Positions 61,204 through 64,000 of a DNA stretch of 64,000 bases are shown here, piece by piece. Source of the stretch: Henriciella sp. (GTDB taxonomy: Bacteria; Pseudomonadota; Alphaproteobacteria; Caulobacterales; Hyphomonadaceae); the NCBI RefSeq assembly GCF_029936995.1, contig NZ_JAPYRE010000001.1, forward strand, positions 62,001 to 126,000, given 5' to 3'. A model generated the notes under the pieces. The model was given only the letters and a program-made list of their open reading frames with translations. It was not told the origin of the DNA and ran no database searches. A program made the position numbers and the translations under genes. Numbering within the stretch: position 1 is the first letter of the stretch; each line of letters begins with the position of its first letter.

Positions 61204-61373
61204 ATTGTCGCTCCGGGAGTTTTACGAACCTCACAACGAACGGTGCATGAGGCGATCAGTGTTGCGATTTGGCCTGGCCAGCCTGTATGCCCCGGCCTGT
61301 AGCTGACGTTCGGGGCAACTTGCTCATGCCAGAGGTTCGGTCCATGTTGCAACGCAATAATGGAGGGCAGACA

Positions 61374-63362
61374 ATGAGTGAGCAGGCTTTTCAGCATGCA
61401 CCGGACCGGCCGTGGATTTTCAGGACCTATGCCGGGCACTCCACGGCGGAAAGATCCAATGCCCTCTATCGTTCCAACCTCGCGCGCGGTCAGACCGGGC
61501 TTTCCATCGCTTTCGACCTGCCTACCCAGACCGCTTTCGACAGCGACCATGTGCTCTCGAAGGGAGAGGTTGGCAAGGTAGGGGGTCCGGTCTCCCATCT
61601 CGGCGACATGCGCACCCTGTTTGATGGCCTGCCGCTGGAGGAGATGAACACCTCCATGACGATCAACGCGCCGGCTGCCTGGCTGCTGGCGCTTTATGTC
61701 GCGCTTGCCGATGAGCGTGGTGATGACAGGGCGAAGCTGCGTGGCACGACGCAGAACGACATCATCAAGGAGTACCTCTCGCGCGGCACTTATGTTTTCC
61801 CGCCCGAGCCCTCGATGCGGCTTATCTCGGACATGGTAAGCTGGTGCTATACAGAGGTTCCGAAATGGAACCCACTTAATGTCTGCTCCTATCACCTGCA
61901 GGAAGCCGGTGCCACACCGGAGCAGGAACTGGCCTATGCACTCGCCACAGCCTGTGCGGTTCTGGATTCGGTAAAAGCTGGCGGACAGGTACCGGAGGCG
62001 GACTTTCCGACCGTCTTTGGCCGGATATCTTTCTTCGTCAATGCAGGGGTCCGTTTCGTTACGGAACTTTGCAAGATGCGTGCCTTCGTCGACCTCTGGG
62101 AAGAGATCGGCCGGGAGCGGTATGGCGTGGAAGACGAGAAATCCCTGCGCTTTCGTTATGGTGTTCAGGTCAACTCTCTTGGGCTCACCGAGCAGCAGCC
62201 GGAAAACAATGTCTATCGCATCCTTCTGGAGGCGCTGGCGGTTACCCTGTCGAAGCGCGCGCGCTGCCGGGCGCTCCAGCTGCCCGCCTGGAACGAGGCG
62301 ATGGGTCTGCCGCGCGAGTGGGACCAGCAATGGTCACTGCGTCTGCAGCAGATCCTTGCCTATGAGACCGACCTTCTGGAGTTCGAGGATCTGTTCGATG
62401 GCAGCCATGTCATCGAGTCCAAGACCGATGAGCTCAAGTCCGGGGCGCGCAAGGAACTGGCTCACATCGACGGGATGGGCGGGGCGGTCGACTCGGTCGG
62501 CTACATGAAGGAAAGCCTTGTCGGTGCACAGGTAAACCGTATTCGCGGCATCGAGACCGGCCTTCAGACCGTGGTTGGCGTCAACCGTTACGAGGAGAGC
62601 GCCGATAGCCCTCTCAGCGCTGGGGAAAAGATGATCGAGACGGTCGACCCGTTGCTTGAGGCCGAGCAGGTTCGCGCCTTGAGAGAGTGGCGTGCCGGCC
62701 GGGACAGCGCCGCAGCTGAGGCTGCCCTTGAGGCGCTCAAGGCTGCGGCTGGGTCAGGTGAGAACATCATGGAGCCTTCCATCGCCGCGGCCAAGGCTGG
62801 TGTCACGACAGGCGAGTGGGGCGCAGCACTGCGGGAAGTCTTCGGGGAGTATCGCGGGCCGACCGGCGTCGCGCTGACGGTCGATAGCCAGGGCGATGAA
62901 ACCATAGAGGCGACGCGCACCCGTGTAGAGCAGGTTTCAGAAGCGCTTGGCCGCCAGCTGACCTATGTGCTCGGCAAGCCTGGGCTCGACGGCCATTCGA
63001 ACGGTGCCGAACAGATTGCCAGCCGGGCTCGTGCCTGCGGCATGAATGTCGTCTATGAGGGGATACGGTTCACCCCGGAAGAGATTGTCGCCCAGGCGAA
63101 AGCGTCCGATGCGCATGTCATAGGGCTGTCCATCCTTTCGGGCAGTCATCTCGACCTTGTCCGGGACACGATCGCGGAAATGCGAAAGGCCGGACTGGAC
63201 CATGTGCCGCTTGTTGTTGGCGGCATCATCCCGCAAGAGGATGAACGCGCGCTCGGCCAGATGGGTGTGCGCAGGGTCTATACCCCGAAAGACTTCATGA
63301 TCACCGACATCATGAGCGATGTGGTGGACGTGGTGGAAGAGGCCTGGGTAGAGCGGGTCTAG
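61374..63362 (+). CDS. ecm: Ethylmalonyl-CoA mutase (MeaA-type), B12-dependent
   Basis: The enzyme turns ethylmalonyl-CoA into methylsuccinyl-CoA, a step of the ethylmalonyl-CoA pathway for acetyl-CoA assimilation. The 662-residue protein has the catalytic TIM barrel (1–500) beginning P-W-I-F-R-T-Y-A-G-H-S-T-A-E-R-S, with T-T-Q-N-D-I-I-K-E-Y and N-V-C-S-Y-H-L-Q-E-A-G-A. The C-terminal B12 domain (about 525–660) has the D-G-H-S-N-G motif that gives the cobalt ligand His. The size and sequence (Y-A-G-H rather than the methylmalonyl-CoA mutase Y-A-G-F) point to the MeaA/Ecm branch. GGAGG precedes the ATG at 61374. Crotonyl-CoA reductase is not seen nearby. Confidence 0.9.
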   Translation: MSEQAFQHAPDRPWIFRTYAGHSTAERSNALYRSNLARGQTGLSIAFDLPTQTAFDSDHVLSKGEVGKVGGPVSHLGDMRTLFDGLPLEEMNTSMTINAPAAWLLALYVALADERGDDRAKLRGTTQNDIIKEYLSRGTYVFPPEPSMRLISDMVSWCYTEVPKWNPLNVCSYHLQEAGATPEQELAYALATACAVLDSVKAGGQVPEADFPTVFGRISFFVNAGVRFVTELCKMRAFVDLWEEIGRERYGVEDEKSLRFRYGVQVNSLGLTEQQPENNVYRILLEALAVTLSKRARCRALQLPAWNEAMGLPREWDQQWSLRLQQILAYETDLLEFEDLFDGSHVIESKTDELKSGARKELAHIDGMGGAVDSVGYMKESLVGAQVNRIRGIETGLQTVVGVNRYEESADSPLSAGEKMIETVDPLLEAEQVRALREWRAGRDSAAAEAALEALKAAAGSGENIMEPSIAAAKAGVTTGEWGAALREVFGEYRGPTGVALTVDSQGDETIEATRTRVEQVSEALGRQLTYVLGKPGLDGHSNGAEQIASRARACGMNVVYEGIRFTPEEIVAQAKASDAHVIGLSILSGSHLDLVRDTIAEMRKAGLDHVPLVVGGIIPQEDERALGQMGVRRVYTPKDFMITDIMSDVVDVVEEAWVERV

Positions 63363-63369
63363 ATAGAGG

Positions 63370-63711
63370 TTAGTCTTCTTCCTCCACAAACTCCCTCAAG
63401 CGTCCAATGGCGGTGTCCCAATAGGCCGATACCCGGTCGAGATAGTCCCGTGCGGTATCGAGGTTTTCACCTTCGAGCCGGTAGCGGCTTTCCCGGCCTG
63501 CCCGGTCATTGGCAACAAGGCCGGCCTTTTCAAGCACCTTGAGATGCTTGGTCACCGCCTGCCGGCTCATGCCGAACCCGCTTGCCAGTTCGGAAATCGA
63601 ATGCGCCTCGCCGTCAGCCAGAGTGGTGACAATGATTAACCGTGTGCGGTCGCCCAATGCGGCAAAGAGTGGCACAGGGTCAGCTTTCAGAACCCGTTCA
63701 CCCATCGACAT
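63370..63711 (-). CDS. ArsR-family winged-helix regulator
   Basis: The 113-residue protein has an ArsR-type helix-turn-helix: A-L-G-D-R-T-R-L-I-I at the start, then an E-L-A-S-G-F-G-M-S-R-Q-A-V-T-K-H-L-K-V-L-E recognition segment and a wing with R-E-S-R-Y-R-L. It lacks the metal-binding cysteines of arsenic and zinc sensors, so it belongs with the ArsR regulators linked to SRPBCC/AHSA1 proteins. I chose the ATG at 63711 (63705 is an alternative); both lie in the last bases of the SRPBCC gene, so translation is coupled. Confidence 0.85.
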   Translation of the reverse strand: MSMGERVLKADPVPLFAALGDRTRLIIVTTLADGEAHSISELASGFGMSRQAVTKHLKVLEKAGLVANDRAGRESRYRLEGENLDTARDYLDRVSAYWDTAIGRLREFVEEED

Positions 63712-64000
63712 AGGCCGTGATGTTGCTGACCTGCTCTGTCCAGCCGCCTTCATTGCGCTTCCAGGCTTCCTTGCCGGCCCCCGGCGGAAACGCGTCAAAG
63801 CCGGACTCTATGATCGTCAGATGCGTTCCGCCATTCCTGGGCTCGAGCTTGAACTCGACGAGCGTGGACAGGCGACCGGTTCCCTCATGCGGCTGGATGT
63901 CGTCATGAAACCAGGTGAAGGCGAAATAGGATTTTGGCCGGATGACCCGGGTGATGCTTTCCCATTCGAAATGCTCATAGCCGGGATAGGTGATGTGACC
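63698..64000 (-). CDS. SRPBCC (AHSA1-like) protein, N-terminus beyond the right edge
   Basis: The last 100 residues are visible and match SRPBCC/AHSA1-type START-fold proteins: an F-E-W-E-S-I strand, F-A-F-T-W-F-H, the G-T-H-L-T-I-I-E-S-G-F-D segment, a P-P-G-A-G-K-E-A-W-K-R-N-E-G-G-W motif and a C-terminal helix ending in V-D-G. Such proteins bind hydrophobic ligands or help chaperones. The gene overlaps the ArsR start by about 14 bp and precedes it, an order opposite to the more common ArsR-first arrangement. It is truncated only because the window ends. Confidence 0.85.
   Translation of the reverse strand, partial: GHITYPGYEHFEWESITRVIRPKSYFAFTWFHDDIQPHEGTGRLSTLVEFKLEPRNGGTHLTIIESGFDAFPPGAGKEAWKRNEGGWTEQVSNITAYVDG

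Overview
The window looks like the chromosome of an alphaproteobacterium, most probably of the Hyphomonadaceae/Maricaulales type. This is inferred from the gene neighbourhoods: mutM–ubiE–ubiB–coaBC–dut, rnd/lptC–lptA–lptB–rpoN–hpf–ptsN, gltD–gltB, infC–rpmI–rplT–pheS–pheT, an ethylmalonyl-CoA mutase, and an NDUFA9-type complex I protein. Coding density is high, with many 4-bp ATGA overlaps and convergent ends that touch. No rRNA, tRNA, CRISPR array or complete insertion sequence was recognised.

Region 1–3.3 kb is accessory and phage-derived. On the minus strand is a small replication/recombination module: an unknown small protein, a PD-(D/E)XK nuclease, an NGO0469-type phage protein and an HNH-like protein. 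It converges on a frameshifted DUF5681 gene that enters from the left edge, and a small DUF3489-like protein lies to its right. From 3.27 to 3.96 kb there is no convincing gene, but there is an array of TTCCCTGTT repeats in both orientations.

Region 4–22 kb is mainly cell-envelope sugar metabolism. It holds rmlB–rmlA, the KDO genes kpsF/kdsD, kdsB and kdsA, a separate rmlD–rmlC pair, and manC. Interspersed are two paralogous lipoproteins with tandem FKBP domains, a secreted 13-residue-repeat protein, threonine dehydratase, a fused peptide-ABC ATPase, a Gfo/Idh/MocA oxidoreductase, an iron alcohol dehydrogenase and a DegT aminotransferase.

Region 21.6–31.2 kb carries DNA repair (mutM), ubiquinone (ubiE, ubiB), coenzyme A (coaBC) and dUTPase genes, small membrane or secreted proteins, a Pif1-like helicase and a MoeB/ThiF enzyme. 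Region 31–41.7 kb carries two hydrolases, the lpt/rpoN/hpf/ptsN operon on the minus strand, RNase D, the NDUFA9-like protein, an unusual ribbon-helix-helix plus TonB-C fusion, and uppP.

Region 41.9–64 kb holds glutamate synthase (gltD and gltB with a GFA gene between them), dnaJ, two glycosyltransferases for envelope glycans, and the translation cluster infC (AUA start) to pheT with an attenuator-like structure before pheS. It continues with an M20 peptidase, a class IV aminotransferase, a SemiSWEET transporter, ethylmalonyl-CoA mutase and a coupled SRPBCC/ArsR pair cut by the right edge.

The observations most worth a second look are the RHH–TonB-C fusion with a perfect 14-bp palindrome upstream, the six-copy repeat secreted protein, the TTCCCTGTT array next to the phage remnant, the perfect operator-like palindrome before the PspB-like gene, twin ATATCA-N3-TGATAT sites before gltD, and the mutually exclusive hairpins in front of pheS.
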